NCBI GenBank assembly: GCA_963920635.1
Contig: OY987302.1
Span: forward strand, 38,443,500-38,507,499
Source of the DNA: Pseudeuparius sepicola
Lineage: Eukaryota > Arthropoda > Insecta > Coleoptera > Anthribidae
Length of the DNA stretch: 64,000 nucleotides
Direction: 5' to 3'
A program made the translations under genes and the position numbers. Below are positions 20,637 through 30,739 of this stretch, piece after piece. The notes below the pieces were generated by a model. The model had not been told where the DNA came from and ran no database searches. It saw nothing but the letters and a program-made list of their open reading frames with translations. Each line of letters opens with the position of its first letter. The first letter of the stretch is position 1.

Positions 20637-22316
20637 ATGATGGAGGTCAACCGCCTTTTAAGTGACGAATTGTCATATGAGTTGATAGTAAGGGGAATAG
20701 ATGTAGGATCAAGTACGGTGACTGAAAAAAGAGCCCTATTGCGAGAGGTTTTAAAGAAAGAGCAGGCTGGTGCCGTTGGCGATGCTACGGTGAGATTGGA
20801 ACCTGAGAGAGAGGTGAATATTTGTTCGGTTAAATTGGAAGAACTACTGGGTTGTATTCAGGACTTTAATGGGGATAATAAAGGTAACGAATATAAACGG
20901 ATTCGTACGAGATTGATTCACGTTCGCGGTCGTGTACGACGAATCGTTACCGAAAACTCTGAATTTTTAAGTGAACTTACAAAACTTAGTGAGTTGTGTG
21001 ACAACTTGTTAGATTCTTTGGAGGCAACTTATGCAGCTGCAGTAGTTACAGAGTTTTCTCAGACCCCTCCCCGCGAACCAACGCATACTTCAGTAAATGC
21101 AAACACTTCTGTGGTTGATAAAGATCCACGTGGGTCTTCCGGTGCTGCTATAGCCTCTCAAGATGTTCCGATTTCACCTGTGGTTGGGACTTCGGATCCT
21201 ATAGTCGATTTAGTCTCTCTCGAGAAAACCGTGAACCGGGTAATAACTCTAGAACCTATAGAGCAGGATCCTCTCGAGGTTTCACTGTTAGCGGAACCTC
21301 TGTCTCATTCAAGGAGGGCAGGAAATGGTTTCGGTGGTGGACTCCAGGCTTATAATTTTAGTCATTGGCAGCCTTCGGCAAACCACTCGCGTAGCCCTCG
21401 CGTTTCATTTGCGCCGGCTGCAGGACAGCCCTGTCTTAATGCTATGGATCACATGGTTAACTCGACGCGATGTCAGCCATTTGTTCCGTGTGATGGATCT
21501 CGTGGGATAGATGTTAGTAAGTGGAACTTACATTTTAATGGAGAGTCTAGTGTTGCAAATTTCCTGGAAAGGTTGGAGGAGTTGCGAGTTTCTAGGGGAG
21601 TGTCGGAACAGCAACTCTTGCGTTCAGCGGCGGAGTTATTTACTGGGAGTGCTGCCATTTGGTATCGATCTATTAGGCACACTGTTCGCAACTATGAGGA
21701 GTTTAAATCCAAACTTCGCCTTACGTTTTTGCCCTACGATTATGAGGCGGCTTTGTGGGACGAGTTGCGACGGCGTACCCAAGGAGCAGAGGAGAGAATT
21801 GTTTTGTATATTGCGGTGATGGAGAACTTGTTTAGTAGGTTATCCGAGAAACCCTCAGAGGAGACACGCGTTAATTTTATTCGTCGCAATATGCTGCCAT
21901 CGCTTCAGACTCGCCTGGCGTTGCACAAGATTTCAACTTTGGATGAGTTGGTTAAATTGGGTCGTGCGATTGAGGAGGCTAACGCGAGAGCTCAACAATT
22001 TTGTCCTCCTCCTGTTAATCCTCGACAGGTACTTGAACCTGAGTTGGTGTATCGACGTCCCGGCGGTGTACGAGTTTCTGCAGTTTCGGTGAACGCTCCT
22101 GTCGATGGTATTTCTCCCGTAGCTCGAGTTGGCCCAGGGTTTGGTGGAGTCTCTGCCGAGGAACGAGCTAGGATTTGTTGGAACTGTGGTGTCTCCGGCC
22201 ATGTGCGTGCTCGATGCCCTTCACCTGCAAAGAGGTTATGTTTTCGTTGTGGTAGGCCTGATGTAACAGTCCGTACGTGTCCTAGGTGTGCGGGAAACGG
22301 GCAACCGAGTCACTAG
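20637..22316 (+). CDS. gag: Retrotransposon Gag
   Basis: 559 aa, intact. The N-terminal third is polar and acidic. A capsid-like region spans about residues 295-455 (WNLHFNGESSVANFLERL, AAIWYRSIRHTVRNYEEF, FLPYDYEAALWDELRRRTQG). A CCHC zinc knuckle near residues 513-527 (CWNCGVSGHVRARC) is followed by a second, degenerate cysteine cluster (CFRCGRPDVTVRTCPRC). It forms the particle and binds RNA. The stop is TAG at 22314-22316; pol lies in a different frame and opens only at 22363, so the two do not overlap. Confidence 0.92.
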   Translation: MMEVNRLLSDELSYELIVRGIDVGSSTVTEKRALLREVLKKEQAGAVGDATVRLEPEREVNICSVKLEELLGCIQDFNGDNKGNEYKRIRTRLIHVRGRVRRIVTENSEFLSELTKLSELCDNLLDSLEATYAAAVVTEFSQTPPREPTHTSVNANTSVVDKDPRGSSGAAIASQDVPISPVVGTSDPIVDLVSLEKTVNRVITLEPIEQDPLEVSLLAEPLSHSRRAGNGFGGGLQAYNFSHWQPSANHSRSPRVSFAPAAGQPCLNAMDHMVNSTRCQPFVPCDGSRGIDVSKWNLHFNGESSVANFLERLEELRVSRGVSEQQLLRSAAELFTGSAAIWYRSIRHTVRNYEEFKSKLRLTFLPYDYEAALWDELRRRTQGAEERIVLYIAVMENLFSRLSEKPSEETRVNFIRRNMLPSLQTRLALHKISTLDELVKLGRAIEEANARAQQFCPPPVNPRQVLEPELVYRRPGGVRVSAVSVNAPVDGISPVARVGPGFGGVSAEERARICWNCGVSGHVRARCPSPAKRLCFRCGRPDVTVRTCPRCAGNGQPSH

Positions 22317-22362
22317 AGAGTGGTGGTAGTGACCCGAGTACTGACACCACTGCAAGCCATGA

Positions 22363-25300
22363 ACTTATCGCCAGGATTCGTCCTATTGTAAAGTATATCT
22401 TACTAGCTGTCCCGGTGATACTCGGCCCTATCTTGAAGTTGGCATTTTGGGTATTAAAATTAAGGGTTTGTTGGACTCTGGTTCCACGTCGACTGTTTTT
22501 GGGCGCAGGGGTTGGGAGTTGCTGCAGGATATTGGTATTCGGTTGAAGCCGTCTCCAGTACAGTGCTGTCGGGTTGCTAACGATGGTGTGTTTGAGGTTT
22601 TGGGTTCTGTTAGGATTGCATTTACCTTGGAAGATAGGGTCCGTGTTCTTGATGCTTTTGTTGCGCTTGACGTACCGCAGTGCTTGATTTTGGGATGGGA
22701 TTTTTGGCTGTCTATGGGAATAGTCCCGGCTATTAGGAGTGAATGTTGGCATTTTGCGAAGTCGGTTTCCATGCCGACCATCAATTCGGTGGTGGCCCAG
22801 GATGGTTTATCGAAGGACCAAAGTGATCGTCTGGCTGCTCTTAAGGATCGATATTTTGCACGCATGGGGGAAAAGCTTGGTAACACTCCTAGGGTCGAAC
22901 ATAAAATCATTATAACCAATGCAGATCCAATTAAGCAAAGGGCGTATAGGGTTTCTCCCGCCATTCAGACTTTGATCGATAAAGAGATCAAGGATATGTT
23001 AGAGAATGATATTATAGAGCCGTCTAAGTCGGGTTGGTGTTCTCCTGTGGTTATGGTTCCAAAAAAGGATGGGACCTACAGGTTTTGTGTGGATTATCGG
23101 AAAGTAAACCGAGTAACTAAGAAGGACGCATATCCCCTACCTTTTGTGTCGGCTATTTTGGATAGACTTCGGAATGCTAGGTTTCTGAGTTCACTCGACA
23201 TTAAGTCGGCATACTGGCAGGTATCAGTGGCGGAGGCGTCTCGTGAGTACAGGGCATTTACTGTTCCTGGGCGAGGGTTATTCCAATTTAAAAGAATGCC
23301 CTTTGGGCTTACGAACAGTCCCGCTACATGGCAGCGATTAATCGACAGCATTCTTGGTCCGGAATTGGAACCGCATGTCTTCGTATACCTTGATGACATT
23401 GTTGTAGTGACTGACGATTTTGATCAACACCTGAAAATATTGGAGGATATTTTCTGTCGTCTAGTTGAGGCTGGGTTAACACTGTCCAAAGAGAAGTGCC
23501 ATCTGTGTCGTCCGGAGTTGAAGTATTTGGGTTATGTTGTCGATAAGAGAGGTTTGCATGTAGACCCCGATAAAGTTAGGGCTATCGTTGAGATGCCTTC
23601 CCCCACAAATGTAACCGAAGTACGACGAGCAATAGGAACTGCTGCATGGTACAAGCGTTTCATTCCCGATTTTTCGACTGTGATCGCGCCGATGACGGCT
23701 CTGCTTCAGAATAAGAGACCCTGGAGCTGGACCTCAGCATGTGAGGATGCTTTCCGTAAGATAAAAGATTGTTTGTGTTCTGCGCCGATTCTGAGTATGC
23801 CGGATTTTACAAAACCATTTACGGTTCAGAAGGATGCTTCGGCTTACGGTATCGGAGCGGTGTTGACGCAAGCGTCGGAGTCTGGAGAACATGTCGTGGC
23901 GTATATCAGTCGATCTCTGAGTCGTACGGAAAGGAACTACTCGGTGACAGAGCGCGAGTGTCTAGCTGTGGTATGGTCAATAGAGAAATTGCGTTCTTAC
24001 CTTGAAGGGTACCATTTTACTGTGGTCACCGACCACCACAGTCTGATCTGGCTTCATAATTTGGCTCAACCGAGCGGGAGGCTCGCTCGATGGGTGTTAA
24101 GACTCCAACCTTTTGATTTTGACATCGTCCACCGTAAAGGACGAGATCATGTTGTACCCGACATGCTCAGTAGATCGGTACCGGTGGTAGCAAGCATAAA
24201 TGTTAATATTATGCCTTCCACTTGTGACAAGTGGTATCTGAAGCAGTGGCAAGCAGTGCAGAGTGAGCCTTTGAAATATCCATCCTGGCGGACGGAAAAT
24301 GGGAAACTCTGGAAACACGTCACGAATCCTTTCCCCAAGCTGTCTGGTCTTGCGTCAGAGTGGAGAGAGGTTTTGCCTAAGGACCGACGACTGGATGTTA
24401 TTAAAGGGTGTCTTGACATCCCAACGGAAGGTCACCTTGGTGTTTACAAAACGGACCACCGTTTATTAAACCACTATTATTGGCCGCAAATGAGAAGTGA
24501 CGTTGCGCGTTACGTACGTAATTGTAAGGTGTGTTTGGCCCATAAACCTGAACAACGGGCACCCGCTGGTTTGATGCTGGGACGTCCAGATGTTGTACGA
24601 CCGTGGGAATTAGTTTCAATTGATGTTGTAGGCCCGCTGCCAAGATCATCTAACGGTTATACTGCCATCTTGAGCATTCAAGATTATTTTAGTAAGTTTT
24701 GTGTGTTTTTACCTTTGAGAACTGCGACCGCCAAAACTATCTGCAAACTTCTGGAAGAGCATGTGTTTCTTTTATTTGGGGCTCCTAGGGTTTTGTTGAC
24801 GGACAATGGAAAGGTTTTCGTGGGTAAAGAAATTCAGGCGCTTGTGGAACGCTACAACGTTAAACTTGTTCATACTCCAAACTATCATCCGCAGGCTAAT
24901 GCCTGTGAACGACAACATCGCACCCTAAAAGTAATGCTGTCTTCATATGTGTGGCAGAATCATCGTACTTGGGATACTCTCTTACAGAAAGCCGCTTGTG
25001 CAATCCGTACAGCCAAGAGTGAGGTCACGGGTCACACGCCATTTTTTATAAACTTTGGTCGAGAGATTGTTTTGGACGGAGAACGACATAAGGTTGGCTT
25101 GCCTGGTGAGGTCCCGGAGGAACCTGTGCCACCAGCTGATCGGTCTAAGGAGTTCGAAAGAGTTTTCCAGGACGTGAGAACGCGACTCACGAAGGCGCAA
25201 CAACGAGCCCAGAACTCCTACAACTTAAGAAGACGTGATGTTCGTTTTGAGGAAGGTGATCGGATCTGGCGTCGAAATTACGTCTTGTCGGACGCTTCCA

Positions 25301-25473
25301 GGCATTTTACGGCTAAGTTGGCTCCCAAATTTATTGGACCCTTAATAATCCACAAGAGATTAAACCCTTGGACTTATCGTCTCAGAGACTTGACCGATAA
25401 GGACGCAGGTACTTGGCACATAAAAGATCTCAAGGGGAACCCACAGTCTGTAACTGATTTGTCCGAACGATAA
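22363..25473 (+). CDS. pol: Retrotransposon Pol (protease, RT, RNase H, integrase)
   Basis: The frame is open from 22363 with no obvious ATG, as usual for an expressed-by-recoding pol. Aspartic protease motif LLDSGST lies near 22470. Reverse transcriptase follows with SSLDIKSAYWQV, FKRMPFGLTNSPATWQR and the catalytic YLDD near 23389. RNase H shows KDASAYGIGAVL near 23830. Integrase has an HHCC finger (GHLGVYKTDH ... CKVCLAHK), catalytic D in SIDVVGP, D in LTDNGKVF and E in ANACERQ about 35 residues on, and a C-terminal GPY-like module (FIGPLIIHKRLNPW, then WHIKDLKG). All catalytic residues are present and the frame is intact to 25473, so the protein may be active. Confidence 0.95.
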   Translation, partial: TYRQDSSYCKVYLTSCPGDTRPYLEVGILGIKIKGLLDSGSTSTVFGRRGWELLQDIGIRLKPSPVQCCRVANDGVFEVLGSVRIAFTLEDRVRVLDAFVALDVPQCLILGWDFWLSMGIVPAIRSECWHFAKSVSMPTINSVVAQDGLSKDQSDRLAALKDRYFARMGEKLGNTPRVEHKIIITNADPIKQRAYRVSPAIQTLIDKEIKDMLENDIIEPSKSGWCSPVVMVPKKDGTYRFCVDYRKVNRVTKKDAYPLPFVSAILDRLRNARFLSSLDIKSAYWQVSVAEASREYRAFTVPGRGLFQFKRMPFGLTNSPATWQRLIDSILGPELEPHVFVYLDDIVVVTDDFDQHLKILEDIFCRLVEAGLTLSKEKCHLCRPELKYLGYVVDKRGLHVDPDKVRAIVEMPSPTNVTEVRRAIGTAAWYKRFIPDFSTVIAPMTALLQNKRPWSWTSACEDAFRKIKDCLCSAPILSMPDFTKPFTVQKDASAYGIGAVLTQASESGEHVVAYISRSLSRTERNYSVTERECLAVVWSIEKLRSYLEGYHFTVVTDHHSLIWLHNLAQPSGRLARWVLRLQPFDFDIVHRKGRDHVVPDMLSRSVPVVASINVNIMPSTCDKWYLKQWQAVQSEPLKYPSWRTENGKLWKHVTNPFPKLSGLASEWREVLPKDRRLDVIKGCLDIPTEGHLGVYKTDHRLLNHYYWPQMRSDVARYVRNCKVCLAHKPEQRAPAGLMLGRPDVVRPWELVSIDVVGPLPRSSNGYTAILSIQDYFSKFCVFLPLRTATAKTICKLLEEHVFLLFGAPRVLLTDNGKVFVGKEIQALVERYNVKLVHTPNYHPQANACERQHRTLKVMLSSYVWQNHRTWDTLLQKAACAIRTAKSEVTGHTPFFINFGREIVLDGERHKVGLPGEVPEEPVPPADRSKEFERVFQDVRTRLTKAQQRAQNSYNLRRRDVRFEEGDRIWRRNYVLSDASRHFTAKLAPKFIGPLIIHKRLNPWTYRLRDLTDKDAGTWHIKDLKGNPQSVTDLSER

Positions 25474-25833
25474 CGGTAGTGGAGGGTACTATGCTTCTGG
25501 ATGTTCTTGCTTTCTTCCTTTCGTTTTTCTTGCCTCTCATGCTTTTTTTTGTTTTCGACTATTTCGCCGTCAGGTAAGGAGTGTACTCATGAAAGATTTT
25601 AGAGATCTAGGCTAGGGCAATTGTTTGTTTATGTTGGTAAATTGCCGAATACTTCGGATTTGTAGCGGTGGTCTCTTTCTATGTCGGAATTTTTGGTTTT
25701 ATCGTTTGGTTTCGACATTAACGTCACATTGGACGGATTTATTGGATCGGTATTGAGTGCCTACTGATCCTGACTGTGATTGTCTTCGTTGGGTTCACAC
25801 ATGATTAGAAAATTTCGGGAAATTTTCTTACCG
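25474..25833 (+). other. Region between pol and polypurine tract
   Basis: About 360 bp without an open reading frame of envelope size; supports an env-less element. Confidence 0.7.
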
Positions 25834-25847
25834 GGAAAGGGGGAAGT
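25834..25847 (+). other. Polypurine tract
   Basis: GGGAAAGGGGGAAG immediately before the 3' LTR; primer for plus-strand DNA synthesis. Confidence 0.85.
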
Positions 25848-25848
25848 T

Positions 25849-28304
25849 TGTTACATTTGAAAGTCATATATCGCTAACTAGGTTTATTTCAAAAAATGGA
25901 GGAAACGCTGGGATTAAACCTCTAAATTTTCTGTCACAAAATAAGTAGGAACCTACTTTTTATTTCGCTAATTGTTTTCAAGTTTTTTTTTTCTTCAAAT
26001 ACACTCTTTATATTATTTATTTATTAAAATCTAAATATTAAACAATAACTGTTCAATTTTACAATAGGCAAGTAGTATACATTCATTAGCAAATACATAT
26101 AACCTAATAAATAACTAAATAGTTAATCACTACAAGATTTTAATCTTTGTATTATACTTATTTAGTTTATCAACCAATCTATCGCTGCTCTGCCATATTC
26201 CCTACTTTTTCTGTAGTCCATACAATTCAATTTTGAGCCTGAAAATAAATCAAATCATTAATTATTATTGTAAATTTATTAATTAGTCCAGTACTTACCA
26301 TTTTGACTTAAATTGTCCGGAATATTTTCTTGTCTTGTGGCTTTGGAAGAATACCTGAGGTGTGTTGTGGATTGTTGGTTGATTATGTAAGAAGTCTTAC
26401 ATTTGCTGATCTCTGATATGAGCGCGATTTGTTTTGCACTGGTTTTTGGTGAATAGAGTGGCCAATTTTATCTGTTCCTTGTTATTTTGCCTGAAAATGA
26501 AAGGATTATAGACGTATTTGCGGGGAAATGGTTTGTTTACATTTGGAATTTCGGGCTAAATAAATAATAACCGGTGTTAAATGCCATATTATGAGTTGGG
26601 CGTAGGTTTGCTTACCGATTTCATCGCTTGGAACTTATGGATGAAGAATATGAGGCAGCCCGGATGGTTCTTGTGCGGAAATATGCGCTGGTACCGGCCA
26701 CGCACTGTTTTGGTTCAATCGCCATGTTCGGCTGTTGACAATTCCGGTCGGCCTGCAGACTGCCTTTCTCCTGCCGCGGAAGTCCGTGATGCGCGGGCCC
26801 GTTCTACGCATGACGTCGTTAACGTAGCAGTCAAAATAGTATCTGCAATGTACTCCCTTTGGTAAATTATTTAATATTATTGTTATTTTGGTTATACGGA
26901 AGGTCTTCAATATTATCTTGTTGGGCAAAGCTGTTTTACTTTTGGGCTTTATCTGGTTCTTTGATGGTTCCTGCATTCAGTTTGACGGGTTATTTCCGGT
27001 CACATGACACGCCAACGTCATTGGAGGGTCCTCGCCCCATTCCTGGAATCACTTTTCCAAGTTCGGTCGGCCAAGTGTGTGTGCAAATTTCTGGAAGTTG
27101 CCGAGATTGCGGCTCTACATTTAGTAGGATTTTTCTTCATGAAAAAAAAAATTGCCAAATATTGTGTACCTTGCAGTTTGGTTGTTGAGTTTCGTTGTGG
27201 TACACAATTAACGACTTTGGTCGGATTTATAACACACGTCGAACCGGTGAGTTGCTCCTCCATTTTGTCTTTTTTTTTTTAAACGCCTTGTGTTTTTGTA
27301 GAGCTTGATGAGAACCAAATTTATTGCCTGAAGCTGTAAATTCCAGGGGTGAATTGCAAGAAAGCCACCCACCATCCACGGCTTTTTCCCATATAGTCTC
27401 CGAGTTTTGTTCTGTTTGTCCTGTCGAGCACTTGGCTGCAGTTGCTGGGAGCTGAACCTTGGGTCCTGTGAGAGGCTGCGCGAGACTGTTGTGAGGTGTA
27501 CCCTGCTTGTACCCCTACTACCACCCTACCTACAGCTAAGTGTAGTTTTAAGAAATACTAAGATAAGTTTTTTTTTAATTAAAATCTCCGATCTCCCACA
27601 AGGAAACTTCCCTTCTGCAAGTTTTGTCTAGTCTGATTAATGTAAGTTTTTAAAGTGTGGAACACCTATCAGTTGCACCAAGGCATCAGTGTCCTATTAG
27701 TTGCTTCACAACATACCTACAAGATATTAACGTGTTATTAATTTAGTTCGTAAATATTTATAAATTTGTTTTAACCTTTAATGTTAACATTTTGTTACTT
27801 ATTTTGCGGTGGCATACAGGAAATATCCCTCCATTTGGTAGCCCTACTGTAAACCGTGCTCACGTGAGAACTGGTATAAAGGAAAGTGATATTTAAAACT
27901 AAGTGGTTATCATCTCGAAAGGTGCTCCACAATAATATTAATAAGAACCTATTATACAACGAGCTTGTGATACCCGCATTCTATTATTTAAATGTTTGCC
28001 ACCTTTTAACGTAATTTTTCTATTAAATATTTATAGACTATAGTAGCTGAAATTTTCTTTATTGGGGTTGCGCAGTCACCACTCCATATAATAATAACCC
28101 ACTCCCATACGCCCACGTGAGCTGGCTAGTGGGCCGTTTCTCTCCCCATTTGGCCTCAAACGGCGCACTATAAAACAAATTTGTTTGGGTTGACACATAC
28201 AGGGTGGTCATCTTTGACCCTGCCCCTTCGAACTTTATTGTGAATAAATTTATCTTGAATTAAATTTTCTTAATAATATATCAAGCCAATTATAACCCGT
28301 AACA
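25849..28304 (+). repeat. 3' LTR (2456 bp)
   Basis: Direct repeat of 17494-19951 with scattered substitutions and homopolymer indels. It ends GTAACA and is followed by ATAT, the target duplication, then the rest of the mariner-like right arm. Confidence 0.95.
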
Positions 28305-29084
28305 ATATATCGTTGGATTCAGAATTAAAAAAGGAATCCTGTGATGGTTAAGAGAAATGTGTAAGTAGTAAAATAGAGAAAACCACTTTCATTTTCGCTA
28401 TAACCTGAAGTTATATTAAAAAACTGAATATTCGGGAATACTACTTAAAGGTTCTCTAATGGATGTGTAGGTAACAAAATATTTTTTTATTTTGCAAAAA
28501 ATGTTTTTTCGCGATAACTTTTTTACCGACCCCCGTATACAAAATTAGGGTACACCCTCGAATTCCCCTTAATTTTTACTACAACCTCATTTTTTGAATG
28601 ACGATTTTATGTTAACCTGTCTCCATGTAGCACACTTTTTCCGCTTGGATGGGCCACCCTGTACTAGTCCCGAAAAATGGTCCCGAAATCAAGAAGATGT
28701 GTTTTTACAACAAATTTTGTGAGGGAAAGTAAAGAAAAATAAGAGACATATTTTTATTTAAACGTTGGGTAGTACCTAGGTAGGTACCTAAAAAATAACA
28801 AACACCAAATTAACTAAAACTGAGATGACTTAAAAAACACAACACACAACTAAAGTACCTTCAACTCCAACTAATTTAAATGTAAGTGTAGTATTCTTAT
28901 TTCAGTTTAAAACCTAAAAATTGTAATAATTCCATACCTCACCACACGGTTGGCCGTTCAGTGGTGGCGTGTTCATGACGTAATAAAAAAAATCGGGACT
29001 TAAGGTTTCGGGACCACACTTTTCGGATAAAATCCCGGGACAATCTCGGTACCAAATACCGGGACTGGAAAACCTAGAAATAAC

Positions 29085-30735
29085 CAAGGATAGAGAGAGC
29101 AAAAGCATTAAGATGCACGTGTTTATAGTCAACCTACATCTAACAGAAATTTACCAAAATAAACAAGCATTATGCCTGTGTGTACAATGTTTATCTGTGT
29201 CCCATTGTTTAAAAAATCAATCGTAAATACTAATAAATAGTTACAAATTAACAACAAAACACTTGAAAACACGCACATACAGACATAAACATTCAGAGAA
29301 AATGACACACTGGGGTAACAAACAAACAATTCAGAGAGATTGATGCGGCGCATGGCGGCGATGCCATGTTGGGAGATTTGAAGTGTCTATTAACGATTTT
29401 ATTAAAGTGATAATTAATTAGCATACTATAATTACAGCATGATTTAGTACAAGGAATTAATAGCTACATTTTTAATTTAATGTTATGGGAGGTTCTTCAT
29501 TTAATCCCATTATTAAACACGTCTATTTTGAAATGAAATGATGTAAACAATGGTATACGTGGCATCATATAAAAATATGTTGGCTCTGTATACTTTTTGT
29601 TCTTACTCCCTCTATCGTTGGTTTCTGTGACCCTGCCCCATTGAGGAAAAAAATGGGGAAAAAGATATAATGATGATGTGATTTTGTAGTTTATTATACA
29701 TCCTTAAAATTTCTAAATAAAATTGCCTGCGGCGCATGTTAATGAACACATTTACTTTTTTTCATATCTGCTTAAATTGTCATGGCCCCAGCTTTAAACT
29801 AATTTAAATTTGCTTATTATATGACACTGGTCAGAAGAATGTTTGCAAAATATAGATATAATATGGCCCACTCTTTACTGATTGTGGACTTCACCTACTT
29901 ATACAGTGTGTCCCCGTATTGACTTAATTTCTTCCTACTTACTAGGGTTACACACACACACACCCACACACGTTACCTTCTATTTACTAACATTTTAGTT
30001 TTAAATACTTTTTTAATAAAATGTAACATAACTTTCCCGACTCCTTTTTCAGTCTTGGCCGCAAAATATGGGTTTCGACATTTCCTCGTGGTTGTGTTGA
30101 CACCTCACCCCAGAAATGCTCCGGTATCGACTTCATTACCATTCGGCTATTATACTGTTGTAGCGGCTCCTCATTGTTTGTGTTGCCCATGTCCATTCAC
30201 TTCAGTTGCTGCGGGCTTGCGACCGCTGCAGCCCTGGCTGGCTCCTGAGGTCCACTCCCCTCGTTTCGTCCCAGGCGCTGCTTGCTTGCTCCAGCAATTG
30301 CTGCGGCACTGTAGTTCTTTCAGATTGTTCCAGGTGTCGGTGCTGCTTGGTTGCAGCGCTGGCCATGGCCACACCACAGCAGGTGTTGGGCCCTCATCGC
30401 CTATACTTGTCCTTGATTGCTAAGTACATGGACACCCATTAAAGGCGTAGGTTCTTGGATCTACTCCCAACAACCAACAACTGACCCAATTTGCCTCCGA
30501 TTTATGTTTCCAACTCTCTACCCGCTTGACTTACCTTTTTGTTTTTAGAATACATCGGTACCGCGGTTCTTTTTATTTATGCTAGACATTCTTGGGTATA
30601 AAAAGCATTCGGTGCTGTTTACAACATGTGTCTATAGTGTATACAACTTCTGTTGTGCTCTGTAACCGTTAGAATTTATTATGCAACCTAAATGTTAGAT
30701 TTTGCCTTTCATAACATTTAGTTAGTATGTGAGTT
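29085..30735. other. DIS3 intron 5 tract with CA repeat and a GC-richer segment
   Basis: A CA microsatellite lies near 29949-29971. From about 30040 to 30680 the base composition becomes GC-richer and ends with a TATAAAAAGC string near 30598, which could be a promoter of an old LTR. I do not recognise any protein in the open frames of this segment. Confidence 0.4.
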
Positions 30736-30739
30736 TACC

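Larger units (their letters stand above)
17494..28304 (+). mobile_element. Complete Ty3/gypsy LTR retrotransposon (10.8 kb)
   Basis: Two near-identical direct LTRs (TGTTACATTTG ... CCCGTAACA) bound the element and a 4-bp duplication ATAT flanks it (17490-17493, 28305-28308). Order is LTR, primer-binding site, gag, pol (protease, RT, RNase H, integrase), polypurine tract, LTR. No envelope gene lies between pol and the 3' LTR. By eye the LTRs differ at roughly 20 positions in 2.46 kb, under about 1 percent, indicating a recent insertion. It is inserted in the right arm of the mariner-like element, making it the youngest datable layer of the stack. Confidence 0.96.
14788..28661 (+). mobile_element. 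Tc1/mariner-like element with about 545-bp inverted arms, interrupted by later insertions
   Basis: CAGGGTGGCCCATCC at the left and GGATGGGCCACCCTG at the right, with TA on both sides (14786-14787, 28662-28663). Left arm is 14788-15209 plus 15941-16065 (split by a MITE); right arm is about 17310-17493 plus 28305-28661 (split by the LTR retrotransposon). Subtracting the insertions the element is about 2.3 kb with a single transposase pseudogene on the plus strand. A partial relative lies at 61155-63040. Confidence 0.9.
14721..29076. mobile_element. hAT-like non-autonomous element, host of a nested stack
   Basis: Left end TAGAGTTCCCAAGTCCCGG and right end CCGGGACTGGAAAACCTA are imperfect inverted repeats. 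They are flanked by a perfect 8-bp duplication GAAATAAC (14713-14720 and 29077-29084), the hallmark length of the hAT superfamily. Its own sequence is only 14721-14785 plus about 28664-29076 (roughly 0.48 kb) with many GGGAC/GTCCC subterminal motifs; no transposase. All the rest is later insertions. Confidence 0.85.

Noticed and set aside
30055..30442. GC-rich plus-strand open frames (122 and 78 codons)
   Set aside because: No recognisable domain, both strands open because of composition, and no splice or start context that supports a gene.
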